Source of the DNA: Bipolaris cookei
Taxonomy: Eukaryota; Ascomycota; Dothideomycetes; Pleosporales; Pleosporaceae
NCBI GenBank assembly: GCA_002286855.1
Contig: NRSV01000017.1
Span: 165,475-229,474, forward strand
DNA length: 64,000 bases
Direction: 5' to 3'
Positions 32,843 through 44,695 of this stretch are shown piece by piece (the first letter of the stretch is position 1; each line of letters starts with the position of its first letter). The translations under genes and the position numbers were made by a program. The notes beneath the pieces were generated by a model. The model did no database searches. It saw only the letters and a program-made list of their open reading frames with translations, and was not told where the DNA came from.

Positions 32843-33790
32843 TTACAAGCTATTTTCTATCACAGCCAATTCTTCCATAGTGTTCTTAACATTCATCTTC
32901 AGCGCCTCCCCAACTGGCATATACGGCCGTCTTGGATTCAATCTCTCCTCCGCACTTTCAATCCCCGCCGCCTTCGCACTATACTGACTAACCGCATGCT
33001 TCGTTGGTGCAATACCAGCCTTAAACGGGCTCTCCGCCAGCGCAGCCTTACGATGTAGCTCTAGCGCCTCTTGCGTCTTCCCACTCGTATACAACTCGTA
33101 AATTTTCGAGCAGACCTTGGGGAAAACGTTACTAAACGCCGACACGCATCCCGCGCTTCCAACAGCCAGCCCGGCAATCATCCAGTCAGCCTGTCCTGCA
33201 AATGTTGAAAACATGTCGCTTGGTAGTTCAGCGCAGAGTCTCGTGATCTTAGCTACACTCCCGCACGTCAACTTCACGCCCACAATCTTCCCTGGGTTCT
33301 GCTGCGTAAGTGCGGCAATGGTCACGGAATCGAGATCCACGCCGCTGCAGATACCCGGGAAATTGTAAATGACAATAGGCAGCGAGCTCTTTTGCGCGAC
33401 TTCATTGTAGAAAGCCATGACGACTTCTTTCGACGTGGCAGGCCCGTAGTACGCAGCTGGCAATAGCAATCCGTAGTTTGCACCAGCCTCTATTGCGTCG
33501 CTGATGTTCTCCAAGACCTGGGGTACAGAGAATCCAGAAATGCCGACCATGAGGGGGTAATCTGATCCGACGGCTTCGCGGGCGCATTTCATCAGTGCTC
33601 TCTTTTCGTCTCGTGTGAGCAAAAAGGCTTCTGCATTGGATCCAAGGATAACAAGTCCTGTGAGCCCGGACTTGGAGAGATAGCTAAAGTATTGCTTTTG
33701 TGCGATGAGGTCTAGGGTTGCTGTGTCGCTGTCTGGTGTGTAGAATGTTACTGCGGGGCACCACACGCCTGGTGCTGGTGGAGGCGCCAT
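32843..33790 (-). CDS. DapA/NAL-family class I aldolase
   Basis: Single exon, 315 aa, close to the family's usual 290-320. A TIM barrel of the dihydrodipicolinate synthase/N-acetylneuraminate lyase superfamily: LTGLVILGSNAEAFLLTRDE holds the GxxGE-like loop (here GSNAEA), SLPIVIYNFPG carries the catalytic Tyr142 and KIVGVKLTCG the Schiff-base Lys173. Fungal members include 2-keto-3-deoxy-L-galactonate aldolases of pectin-sugar use and 4-hydroxy-2-oxoglutarate aldolase-like enzymes. Substrate cannot be settled here; all cleave or form a bond to pyruvate. No targeting peptide seen, so probably cytosolic. Confidence 0.82.
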   Translation of the reverse strand: MAPPPAPGVWCPAVTFYTPDSDTATLDLIAQKQYFSYLSKSGLTGLVILGSNAEAFLLTRDEKRALMKCAREAVGSDYPLMVGISGFSVPQVLENISDAIEAGANYGLLLPAAYYGPATSKEVVMAFYNEVAQKSSLPIVIYNFPGICSGVDLDSVTIAALTQQNPGKIVGVKLTCGSVAKITRLCAELPSDMFSTFAGQADWMIAGLAVGSAGCVSAFSNVFPKVCSKIYELYTSGKTQEALELHRKAALAESPFKAGIAPTKHAVSQYSAKAAGIESAEERLNPRRPYMPVGEALKMNVKNTMEELAVIENSL

Positions 33791-34545
33791 TGCGATGTTG
33801 CCTGTGGAGGTCGATGTGTGTTGATGATGAGAAATTGAGTGGTACTGTTAATAAAGCAGCGTGAAGATTCTGATAGAGAAGTGATGACTGAAATTCAACT
33901 GCTTTCTACAAGAAAATATATGGCTTGTTGTCCTGAAGTTGATCTACATAAAGTGGGATGCTCATGCAGTGTCGGGGGTCGTTCCGAGATCCTTCAATAG
34001 CCGGATTGAGTATTCCGATTGTTCCGAAGCCAATCGCCGCGGTATCCGTCGAACATCGTTATCGTTTTATATCTCTAAGATCTTCGTTTGAGAAACGCAA
34101 TACATATGATTCGTTCTCTTCATCATGATCATTTCCTTCCAGGCCTACTACTAGAATGGATATCCCTTACAACCAAGACAAAGTGTTCTACTAGCGTGCT
34201 TTTTTTCTTTTCCTTTCCTTTCCTTTCCTTTCTTTTTTTTTTAAAAAAAAGGTGAGAAAGGGGGAGAGGCAGGCAGCCGAAGGACTTGCTAGCATTGTGT
34301 CTTGACACAAAATTGCTTCGGACGTGACTCCACACAAAAACTGCATCTTACAAATGACTCCCCAAAATCAAACAATAAGGTCTAACATTCCATAAAACTG
34401 CGCTGCTGAGCCCAGTGAGTCCAATGTACATGCTATGCATACCTGTACCCCCATACCCTGCTGCCCATTCATCCCATGGTATCAATTCTCCTGGCTTTCC
34501 GATATTTTTCCCAGTCCCCAAGACCATTAGCATTATCGCTCTATC
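33791..34545. other. Promoter of aldolase gene and 3' flank of MSN5
   Basis: 755 bp. Contains a pyrimidine microsatellite, repeated TTTCC units near 34203-34245 followed by an A-run. No gene seen. Confidence 0.45.
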
Positions 34546-37500
34546 TTACTGACCCCCAAACATATCGGCAACGCCTGCAAGACCCGGGCTCGTTCCGCGA
34601 ACAATAGCTGGCTGCTGATCAACAGTCATGTATTGTTCCATCATTGCCGTCCTAGCCTTTGCCTTTGGTCGCTGGATTTTGCCTTGCTCATGGATACTTA
34701 CGCCCTTGATGCTACTGAGCAGATCCAAGACGATGCTTCTCTGCATTCTCTCATCCTGACGGTTCGCACTTTGAAGTTTTGTGAGCCGGCGGTCGACACG
34801 AGCTTCGTCACCCATGCCAGGTAATGAAAGGATAATGGAGCGCGGAATCTCGTCGTCGAGATGGATGATACCTGCAATCAGAGACGCAAGCTCCTTCTGG
34901 CAATCAACAAAGTACGGTTCGTGTAGCGATGTGATGGCAGATTTGAGAATGTCATTGCAGAAATAATCGCGGATTGGAGACTTTTCTTTGAAGCGTGGAA
35001 GAAGCGTCCGCATGACACGCACAATAGTAATGACAGATCGAGTGTCTCTTACACGGATGGTAGAGTTGCAGAAGAGGAGAATCGGCTCCAAGACTGAGGG
35101 TGTAGCGAGAATGAAATCGCACATTGGTGGCGCATTGGCTTCCTTGCGACTTTGATCATCTTGCCGAGCAAACTCTGTGTTTGTACGTTAGCACCAAGTT
35201 CTCTAATTTCAAGAAGCAGAAACAAGCAACCACGGTAATGAAAATCCCTATACCATTGGTACTTTGACAACCCGTCCCACGCCTGCTCAGAAACGAAATT
35301 AAACTTACCCTGCCGTGAATCAAGTAGGACAGCGACAAGTGAGACTGAAGAGTACGTAAGCTGACGAAGGATACTTTCGGTCTTCATCTCATCTGTCAAG
35401 TTGTCATTATCCCCTGATTGCGCCACTTGGCGAGCAATCTCACTCCATTCCCCAGAGATCTTCCTGTCTAGTTCCCTGAATAGCCCTTGAATCATAGGCG
35501 GTAAAAACTGTGACCGTAACTGTGACGGACACCCTTCGATAAGATGCGTAGATACGGTAAGCAAAACAGACAAGTGATGTGCGGTCAAGGCACCAGCGTG
35601 CCCAAAGAGAGCTTGGCTGAGCGGTCCCGGTAAGTCTTGTATACCGTAGAAGAAGTCTCGAAATCTTGTCAATGAGTAGAGTATGTAGTAAGAACTCTCT
35701 CTGATTTGTCGGACTGTGCCTCGAACTGTCGACGCGAAACCTTCGTAGGTAGACTTGGAGCCGCTGACCTTGGCGAAGAAGTCATCTCTGCTTTCTGTCG
35801 AAATGCCCGCTTGCCAGAACCGATCAGTCAGAACACGTCGAATGACCTGCTGCAATTCAATCGGCAGGTGTGACCAATTGCTGTCAATATCGTTAAATGC
35901 CTGTGCATGGCTCACGAGCTGGAGAAGATTGGGAAGTAGCACGGGTATCGTCTCTGCCCATAATGCCGCAGCAGTTTCATATGCAGCAGTACCGTCTCGC
36001 AACTTTTCAGTCGATGCTGCAAGTAGCGTCTTGGTCAGTCGCAGCGGCAGTTGTTGAGATCGCTCAAGGATTGAAGCTTGCAACGCTTGGCCATCACTAG
36101 GCAATTGTTGTTCAGACCAATCCTGCACGCTGCGAAAATTGTTGGCAGACAGGAATTCAGGCAATTGACCCATACCCAGGATGTCGCAGAAAGACTGAAA
36201 TGAAGAGATGGCTTTAGTAAACTCATCGTTCTGCCATGCCTCCTTAACGCGATTCAGCATCTGTCTCATGCGCTCTGTTTGAATGGTGTGGTCTAACGTT
36301 GTACACCTGTGTATGATGATGAAAAGGAAAGCAGAGTATGCCATTCGTTGGCGTTCGTCAGTCGTGGGGTCATTGATCATCTCATTGATCTTTGCTTCTA
36401 ATTGTTCGTAGACGTTCATAAAATCATCGGCGAACTTCATGGCTAGTTTCTGCATCTCCAAGCTGCATATGCGCTCTAGGTCCTTTACTGCTTCCGAGTA
36501 CTGCGCGTAATTGGTGTCATCCACTAGACGTATGGTAAGCATGTACTCTAGGAAAGTTAGCGCAAAGCCAGGCCGGTCGCCAAGCGACTTGGTGGCAAGA
36601 GTGGCCATGAGCGATATGATCTTTCTTGCAACTTCAGGATCATCGAATTGCGCTTGTAGGATCTGGCGGCCCCATTGTTCTAGTGATTCCTCTAGAACAC
36701 TTCGCGTTCGCTCATCGGCTTGGGCATCTTCGCCTTGACTTTGCTGCCACTTCATGTAGCCTTTGAGAGCAGCCTCAATGACCGTGACTTGGGCGTCGAC
36801 CTGAAGAACTTGGGGGGAGTTTTTGCTAAATGTCTGTGGTTGAAACGAGGGGCGGTCGCGGTACAAGTTTTGTAGCATGTTGGTTGCCTGAGCGAGGATA
36901 TGCTCCATGGCCTCAATCGGCGTTTTGCGCACGAGTACCTCGATTACATCTGCGCAGAATCTCCTATAGTTGCCTAGGAAGGCATGTCGTTCGGGAACAG
37001 TGTCAATGTCTTCATTCAAAAATTGCAACGTCACGTCTTCGGCATCTTCAGGAAGGGCCTCGTAGCGGATCAGTCGCGCACAACATGTCTCGAGCAGACC
37101 TCCAACCATGGAGTTTACGACATCAGACTCGCGGACAACGCTCGATCGCAGCAGCTTAGTCCAACAGTGAAGGACGGGTATGGAAACGACGAGACTTGGG
37201 TTGCGCATAATGTCGTACAGAAAGCCGAATACACCGGCGAGATCGCTGTTTTCTGGGATAGATTGGGGCTTTTGTTCAATGAACAGACCAAGGTTGTTTG
37301 CCAACTACGGTCGTTAGTCATGGACACGGGTGTTGATTAAGATGTGGATTCTCACCTCGGACAGCCTCTTGCAAAGCATATATTTCTGGTCATCGATGTC
37401 ATTGACGTCCATGTCCACGAGTGTCCAGTTGTATACTTCCCGAAGGAGCGAGACGCTGCCTGGTGTAAACATGGGGCATACTAGCTCCACAAACTCGTCA

Positions 37501-38493
37501 TCGTGTAAGTGCGTTCGGTTGTATATAGCCTGTAGAGTTTCGACTGCAGCCTAGGTCATGTTAGCGACGGGTTTCTAGTGTTGACTTGAGTCGCCATACA
37601 ATCTGTATCTCGACTGCTGGTGTGGCCAGGGTCTTGCAGACAGCCTCGATGACCTGGGTGGCCGCAATGGCTTTGGGCATGACCCATGGCATGGCGGCTC
37701 TGAGAGCATGCATGGATTTGACAGCACTGGCTTTGACGTTTTCCTGATTCTGGTAGTCCTGTCCCAAGCACCAATCCAGGTTTTCGCATAGCCTCGTCAA
37801 CCAACCTTGGTCTCCGCACCGCAAATCAGGACCTTTTTCCCTAGTAGGAAGCTGCTTTTGTATGACAATCTGAGGCGTAAAGATCTCGACACAGGCCCGC
37901 CCCAGGTCGGTGCCTCGCAGCCCAGCGGTAGCATCTTCGCGATTGAAGACTTCTTCGGAGAGGGTTTCGAGAACATAGAGTACTATGGCCTGGTGGTGCA
38001 ATGAGTTTGTCCAGAGGGCAACTAATTGCTCATCCATGTCTAACCACTCTGCACCCCAGCTGCGTTTGGCAATCTCTGTCCATAATTGGGCAATCTTGTT
38101 CCGAATGTAGACAGGGTCGGTCTCTGTTACGTTTTGCGCGAGCTCGATGGCGTAGCCTCTTAGCGCGGCACCTTGGTCAACGGTGTAGTCCTCCCAGCCA
38201 TACTTGATAGAGTGCTCTAGCATGGTGAGGCCATAGTATCGCAGTTGCGCAGGCTGCGAGCGGTCGAGGGCGAGCGTGTGGCCGTGTGACGGGGCTTCGG
38301 GGTGACGCTTTGCTTGCTCGAGGTATTCGGTGGCCTGTCGGCGGGTCTCATTGCTCGAGGTCGGGGCATAGATGGCCTGCAGTGCCTCTAGGACCTGCGA
38401 GAGGTCTGAATGGGCATTGTCGTGGTGATGCGCTCCGCTGCTGCCATTTGCTAGACTTGTTTGCGGGGCTTGGCCGTCAACCCCAGCATTCAT
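34546..38493 (-). CDS. MSN5: Exportin-5/Msn5-type karyopherin
   Basis: Four exons: 37600-38493, 37356-37550, 35309-37304 and 34546-35174; 1237 aa. The last intron (35175-35308) starts GTAAGT and ends ACACAG after a GCTAAC branch; it is needed to rejoin the frame at FARQDDQSRKEANAP. The N-terminal repeat block contains VLEALQAIYAPTSSNETRRQ, EYLEQAKRHPEAPSHGHTLA and LRYYGLTMLEHSIKYGW, the importin-beta-like N-domain that binds Ran-GTP. The C-terminus with CNSTIRVRDTRSVITIVRVM fits Msn5/XPO5. In yeast Msn5 exports phosphorylated regulators and imports RPA; in animals XPO5 exports pre-miRNA. Length agrees with the family (about 1200). Confidence 0.87.
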
Positions 38494-39177
38494 CGTGGAC
38501 AGGCAGCTTCTCTGGCCGCAGCGTGTGGGCGTGTGGCGTCAGGTGTGCGGAGTGGGTGGCGGAGAGGCGTGCGCGCGATGGAGGTGAGAATTGTCGACTT
38601 GAGTGATTCTTTGGTCCTCACTGGTGTTTCGGGCGGAGGTTTCTAAAAGCGGAAGATGCACAGCACAGGACAAGGATGGGGCTTTGACAAGCTTTGGCGC
38701 GCACCGTCTGCAACAAACCACTCAAGATGGCGGTGTAGCGTGCAATAAATAGGCCCAGGTCTATGGATCCAGCCGCTCGAGACGTGTGCTTGTTCGTCTA
38801 CATCGTGTGCAAAAACAACTTCCAGCCCCATCTTCACGGTCTGGGTTCCACAAACGCGCTCTGCTGCCTACTTGTCCCAAGGCCACGGCACGCGTCGACG
38901 CGCTGTCAGCTGCTTCAATGAAAAAACCCAATAGTAATGTCTACGCTTGGCTCGGCAACCAAACGCAAATATGCTCTGATCAAACTGTTTCCACATGCGC
39001 TCCAAATCCCTAACAATGTGCACAAGACCAGCCAACCTCATGTTTGCAAAACCACCTTACTTTGCGCCTTCACGCTGACTGCGTGACCTGAGTGTCGCAT
39101 GACAATTGCATCACCGCGCATTGGCCACAACCCCCCGCAACACCGCAACCAAATGTCGTCGACTTCCTACTCTTCGC
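38494..39177. other. Promoter of MSN5 and 3' flank of EGH1
   Basis: 684 bp with only overlapping short ORFs. No RNA gene or repeat recognised. Confidence 0.4.
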
Positions 39178-41593
39178 TTACATGACGGCGCAAGCCTGCT
39201 TCTGGCACTGCTGCAGGTACCCTTCATCCTCATCCGTACCTAGCGCACTACCAGCTTTCTGCACTACTCCCTTGACGGTTATCCTCTGATCACCTTCTGC
39301 ATGCCACCATCGTAGTATCTGCTGCAATGCCCCGCCCGTTTCTTCCGAAGTAATTGTCCACTTGCCCCCGCTGACCTCAACACTTGTCTGGCCTGACGGG
39401 AAGTGGAATTCGGGCAGGTAGCATACTGTTGGAACATCCTCTGATGTGGAACTTGGTGCGCAGAGCGAAAGCTTGAAAGTGCAATTCTTGAGGTCAAACC
39501 CGTAAGATGAGATGTCTCCGTGCACTGCCACAGGTGTAGGGCGGATAAATGCTTCTGCGGCCCGAAGTCCAGCCACATCGCTCTCGGTTCGTGTCGAGCT
39601 CATTTGCTCCACGGAAACGGTCTTTTGTAGGTTGGTGGGCGTGACGCTAAGTGTATCCGACGACTGAGCCCGCGAATATGTCGGTGAATTCTTGTCGAGC
39701 GATGCCCGAGAGTCTTCTGGTGAGAAAGGTCCTGCCGGCACTGCCTTGTCGTCCAACGAATATATCGATAGGTCCTCTCCGTTCCACAGGTCACCCCAGA
39801 AGTGACAGTTCTATATCCACATTAGTTTCGCAACACCCATAGCTGCAGTCTGACTTACGTTGGCAACATATGTCCATAGCGCAAACCCATTGGCCATGCT
39901 GTCTTCAAGTGCAAAGTGGTTGGCATCCAATGCCGCTATCTGGCTGCTGTAGTTGCCTGTTTTATATGCATACTTGTCGTCCATGTCATACGGTATGCCA
40001 ATTTCAGTGAAAATGCAAGGGTGGACTCCCATATGTTCAGTACCTTCTTCTCGGATCGCTCTGAGTTGATGTGAGAAGCAATTTCGAATGGCAGTCTCTC
40101 CAACCTTGATGGCGAATGCCGGCGTCAGATATTTTCCTCGCAGCACCCCGAAAACATCTACGTTCCACACCCGGTTCCTACATCACATTAGATGGAGTCA
40201 CCAACTTACAAACATCAAAACATACCATTTTTTCGTGATGAGAGTAATGCCGTCGTAGAAATGAGGCGAGAAGATGATATTGGGATCATCATCCTCGGTA
40301 CCCTTGATGTTTGGAGGTATCTCAAGCACCGGAGGCTGGAAGAACATCAACGAGTCTGGGAAAATAGACTTGACCATCTTGCTGTAAGCCCGGTAATGAG
40401 CCAGCCAGTAGTGGTTCGTAAAGTATTCGTAATCAATCTTAGCGCCATTTTTGGGGTCAATTCCAAAGTAGTCTTTTTTCAGCACTGTATCGGTCTCTGG
40501 GTCCCATACTCCATGCTGCGCCCACAAGCACTCACCCAAACGCCACCCGGAGTCACGCCTCCATCCGTACTTGGTGTCGTTGTAATCTTTCGACAGCCAT
40601 GCTTGTGTGCCCTCGGGATCTATTAAAACTGATCCACTCTTGTAAGGTCCCAAGCCACCAAACTCCCAAGTCGCGATCTCGCAAGCCCTACCAGATCCGG
40701 TAAGTATTGCCTGCCAAGCTGTTGGCGAGGTCCCCTTTTGCAGCTTTTGTTCGCTAGGAATCTGCGTAATGTCTTGATAGCTAATGAGGCCTCTGTTGGG
40801 CTCATTTATGCTTTCCCAGCCAATCACCGGGTCGTGCCAGAGGTCCCCAGCTTCTTGTATACGCTTCGCAAGGTGCTCACATGCGCCGAGAAAGTGCTCT
40901 TGCAGGTAGTCCTGTATGTTTTTGCCGTCTATGATGGCCTTTGGAGCAAAGTCCCTACCACCAAAGAACAGAGTCCACATGACTTGACATACCAGGCGGG
41001 TGTAGTTAGTCGTCCAGATCATCTTGGGAAAGGTCGCAGGGTCCGGGTACGTGTTATGTGCGATGGCAGCTTCAGTGACCGCAAAATGTTCAGGATCCAG
41101 CCCACAGGCATAAAGAGTCCACATGGGTGCACCAGAGCCTCCAGAGAATCGTGACCACTGGGTGACGTGTTAGGACAAAGACATTCAAGCAAATTGGAAT
41201 GCTACCTACGACATCCTGGTGAGGATCCATAAATATGTAGAAGCCATACTCTTTGGCCTTTCGTAGCACAGCAATGGTGTGGTCTATCCACTCCTCGTCG
41301 TACTTTCCTGGCCCAGCATGCTCTATCGCCTCCCAGGTGAAGATGTAGCGGATGGTGTTGTACCCCCAACTCCGTAACCGTGAAAAGTGCGTCGCCGCAT
41401 CGTCCAGGGGAAATGGCCGGTTCACAAAAGAGACGTTGTCTCCGTCAAAAAAGTTATCAGGTATGTGTGAGGGTTGGTTAGGATTCGCAGGGAATTTGGC
41501 ATCGGCGGCACAGTTGATGCCATGTAGCGTTACTTCGCGGTTATGGGAGTCGCGGAATGTACGGCCATCGATACGCAGGCGGATGGAAGACAT
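39178..41593 (-). CDS. EGH1: Steryl-beta-glucosidase, GH5 subfamily 12 (Egh1/EGCrP2 type)
   Basis: Exons 41210-41593, 40226-41157, 39859-40177 and 39178-39810; 755 aa. The start MSSIRLRIDGRTFRDSHNRE leads into VTLHGINCAADAKFP and WGYNTIRYIFTWEAIEHAGP. FMDPHQDVWSRFSGGSGAP spans the first splice. WESINEPNRG holds acid/base Glu247 and IFTEIGIPYDMDD holds nucleophile Glu497. A C-terminal beta domain of about 200 residues follows, interrupted by a Ser-rich loop. Yeast YIR007W (Egh1) and Cryptococcus EGCrP2 hydrolyse ergosteryl-beta-glucoside. No signal peptide, so cytosolic side. The last four residues are CAVM, a CaaX box with another Cys five residues before its Cys, suggesting a lipid anchor on membranes where the sterol substrate lies. 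Confidence 0.88.
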
Positions 41594-41981
41594 TAGTGAG
41601 GTAGATATATAGAGCACAGCAAGTCGTAGGTAGAGTGCAAGGGTAGGGGAGGCGGACAGCGAGTATATAGCGGAGTATGGAGATAGGCCAGTACTAGCCC
41701 GCCCGTGTTCACATGCATGACGCGCCACTAGCGTACCTGGAGTGCCTGGGGTCCAAGGATCGGGGTGGCCCCTGCACCACCGCCTCGACATCAGGACAAG
41801 TTGCATGAACTGAAAATAACAATCGCATATATTACCCTTCGCCCTTTTTCACTTCTTCGTTCATGCCTAGATAAACTGCTTCTGCCGCTGCCACCTTGCG
41901 CGGACTTTCCCCTCTCTCAGGCCCTTGCCCGCCTACAGTCTCTCATTACTTGTACATTCGCCACTACACCAACATCGCAAA
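41594..41981. promoter_or_regulatory. Divergent promoter between EGH1 and the DNAJC3-like gene
   Basis: 388 bp between start codons of divergent genes. No ER-stress element that I can name with confidence, although the neighbour is an ER chaperone. Confidence 0.45.
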
Positions 41982-43559
41982 ATGATATTCCGACTTTCTT
42001 CGTTAGCCCTCGGGCTGCTCCCTCTCGCAAGCGCTCTTTCTGCCGCTGACATTCCCGCGGACACGCCCGTGTCGCAGCTGGTCAAAGATGCCATCGTGCA
42101 GATGGCGACCGGAAATACCCAGGATGCCCTCACCTACTTCGATGTGGCCATCTCCCGTGACCCGCGCAACTACCTCACCTACTTCCGACGCGGCGCTGCC
42201 TACCTCCAAATCGGCAAAACAACTCAGGCAGAGCAGGACTTCAACAAGGTGCTAGAACTGAAGCCTGGCTTCGAGGGCGCATTGGTGCAACGAGCAAAAA
42301 TAAGAGCAAGGAAGGCTGACTGGGCTGCGGCGCGCAAAGACTACGAGGCAGCAGGCAAGCCTGATGAGATTGCCCAGCTGGAAGAAGCACAGGCTGCGGC
42401 TCTTATCGCACAAGAGGCTGCCGACAAAGGCGACTGGGACTCTTGCATCACCAATGCAGGCGCTGCCATCGTGGTCGCAAATGGTGCATACGATATCCGT
42501 AAAATAAGAGCACACTGTCGCTTCGAGAAGGGTGAGGTTGTCGAGGGTATCAGCGACCTACAGCACCTTCTTCAAATCAACACAGGCGATATTGAACCTC
42601 ACCTTCAGAGCTCCGCTATGGCCTTTTACTCCCTTGGCGAAACTGACAAGGGAATCAAGCATATTGCCCAATGTCTTCAATCAGACCCCGACTCCAAGGC
42701 ATGCATGAAGCTGCGCAGGAGAGAAAAGAACCTTGAAAAGGACATCAAGAAAATACGCAAGTTTTTCGAAAAGCGCCAATTCGCCACTGCCTCGAAGCTC
42801 CTTATCGACCGCGGCGAGTCAGACCCAGGGCTGTTGAAGGAGGTCAAACAAGACTTTAAGGACTACACAGAAAAGGGCTACATCTACGCCAACTCACCCC
42901 AAGGCCTCTACCAAAACCTCGTCGAAATGACCTGCGAAGCCTACGTCGAAATGAATAACCTAAAAAAGGGCACCCCATACTGCAAAGAAGCCCTCCAACT
43001 CAACCCCAACTCCCTCCACGGTCTCATCCACAAAGCCCAAGGCCAACTCGACGCCGACGACTTCGAAGACTGCATCCGCACATTGGAACTCGCAGCCGAA
43101 CACCACCAACACCAAAAGATCGACGAACTTCTCCAAAAAGCCCGCACCCTGCTTAAGCGCTCAAAGGAAAAGGATTACTACAAGGTTCTCGGCGTGACTC
43201 GTGACGCTGACGAGCGCGAAATCAAGAAAGCGTATCGTAAACTCAGCAAAATGTATCACCCTGACAAGGCAGCCTCGAACAACATAACGCCCGAGGATGC
43301 ACAGAAGAAAATGTCAGATGTTAATGAGGCGTATGAAGTCCTGTCTGATCCGGAGCTCAAAGCGCGGTTTGACCGTGGTGATGATCCCAATAGTAATGAG
43401 CAGCAGCATGGCAATCCCTTCCAGGGCTCGCCGTTTGGCGGCCAGCAGTTCATGTTTAGGCAGGGTGGTGGCGGGGGGTTCCCCGGTGGAGGTAGCTTCA
43501 AGTTCCAGCAGGGTGGTGGGTTCCCTGGTGGAGGATTCCCCGGTGGCTTTCCCTTCTAG
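41982..43559 (+). CDS. ER-lumenal TPR/J-domain co-chaperone (DNAJC3/P58IPK type)
   Basis: Single exon, 525 aa. A signal peptide (MIFRLSSLALGLLPLASALS) is followed by about nine TPR units from residue 30: VKDAIVQMATGNTQDALTYF, VAISRDPRNYLTYFRRGAAY, YCKEALQLNPNSLHGLIHKA. A J-domain follows at about 405-470: DYYKVLGVTRDADEREIKKA then YRKLSKMYHPDKA with the HPD tripeptide that stimulates Hsp70. The tail is Gly/Phe-rich. This order equals mammalian P58IPK/DNAJC3, which delivers misfolded clients to BiP in the ER. No KDEL-type retention signal ends the protein. Confidence 0.9.
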   Translation: MIFRLSSLALGLLPLASALSAADIPADTPVSQLVKDAIVQMATGNTQDALTYFDVAISRDPRNYLTYFRRGAAYLQIGKTTQAEQDFNKVLELKPGFEGALVQRAKIRARKADWAAARKDYEAAGKPDEIAQLEEAQAAALIAQEAADKGDWDSCITNAGAAIVVANGAYDIRKIRAHCRFEKGEVVEGISDLQHLLQINTGDIEPHLQSSAMAFYSLGETDKGIKHIAQCLQSDPDSKACMKLRRREKNLEKDIKKIRKFFEKRQFATASKLLIDRGESDPGLLKEVKQDFKDYTEKGYIYANSPQGLYQNLVEMTCEAYVEMNNLKKGTPYCKEALQLNPNSLHGLIHKAQGQLDADDFEDCIRTLELAAEHHQHQKIDELLQKARTLLKRSKEKDYYKVLGVTRDADEREIKKAYRKLSKMYHPDKAASNNITPEDAQKKMSDVNEAYEVLSDPELKARFDRGDDPNSNEQQHGNPFQGSPFGGQQFMFRQGGGGGFPGGGSFKFQQGGGFPGGGFPGGFPF

Positions 43560-44001
43560 ATCAATCAGTTTTTACTCATTCACACTTTTGCTGGGAGTTT
43601 TTAGTTTCTGATCTGGATCGTGGTGTTATAGTGTGAGCAGACATTGTAGGCTAGAGCATATTGGCGTTTTTTTTGTGTATTTTGTGATATCATTGTAGTT
43701 ACTGAGATATGAATTCACGGTTGTATGGTAAAACGATTTGTTTCTTTCATTCCTTCTGAAAAAGATTGAGTGCATGCAGATGATAACCCCCATCGACCCA
43801 AAGATGTGTTGTTTTTTCTCAGGTACTCTCTGCCAGACCGGCTTTGACCTGATTCTCATCGGCAACTAGATACTTCCGACAAGACTCGGGTTGAATGATC
43901 CAGGGTCATTTTTTTAATAGAAAGTGATGTTGCACGCACTTTAAACAAAATTGGTACCAACTCTTCTAAGAAGTTCGTTCCTCGAAGATAAGCGAGATCT
44001 A
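43560..44001. other. 3' flank of the co-chaperone gene, no gene seen
   Basis: AT-rich, no supported ORF. Confidence 0.4.
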
Positions 44002-44695
44002 TGACTGTGACGTAGAGGAAGGACGGCATGCATAGAGGCCGACCATGAGATGGCGCGCTGGTGAGCCCTTGGGAGTGCCGTCATAAATGATCTTAATGGC
44101 CGAGTGCGAAATGATTATATTTGGATTACCTTAAGCCTTTTTGATGATGGAATCTAGGACCACTTCCTTGGGCGTTTGGTCTAGTAGCGTCTCTCTAAGG
44201 ACATAGAGCCGACACATGAGCCTGCGGAAGTGACTGAATTCTTCAGGAAAAGGAGATTTGCGCGAGTAAAGCCATTGGCAGTAGGTTTCGACAGTGCTGG
44301 CATCTTCTTCAGACAAATCGATGGGACATTCATTGTCGGTACTGTAACGGGCTGAGCCCTGAGTCACATGACTAGGCTGCTAGCCTAGTCGCGTCTCTGG
44401 CAAGGTAAGGGCCGTGCGCCAACCCAAACAAAATAGGCTCCCCGCTCGCGTCTTACCTTCTTTCTTCATCTTGACTGTAAATAGCATCTGGACTAGGTAG
44501 CTGGAATACAGTTCCTACAGACCGTTCACAGGTACACCATTCTGGCTTCAGAGCATTCTTGAGAACATCCGAGGTGGATTGAAGAACGTCTTTATGCATA
44601 TGAATTATTCCGCCTTGAACCAATACAGAAATCGTGTCTCCCATAATGCTATAATCATTAGCATATGTTCCTTTGATCGAGCCTCCCAGGTGCAT
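44002..44695 (-). pseudogene. BTB/POZ-domain protein with premature stop
   Basis: Exons 44457-44695 and 44131-44341, with intron 44342-44456; the first stop gives 149 aa. BTB features: SIMGDTISVLVQGGIIHMHK, DVLQSTSDVLKNALKPEW, then LSEEDASTVETYCQWLYSRK and LYVLRETLLDQTPKEVVLDS. After the TAA at 44131-44133 the same frame stays open to about 44002 and reads SHSAIKIIYDGTPKGSPARH followed by LMV, the usual C-terminal segment of this fungal BTB family. So the stop (CAA to TAA is one C-to-T step) truncates the protein. It may still give a short BTB protein. It lies at the edge of the transposon island. Confidence 0.55.

Noticed and set aside
34203..34250. TTTCC repeats as a regulatory or structural element
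   Set aside because: A plain pyrimidine microsatellite in a 3' flank; nothing ties it to a function.
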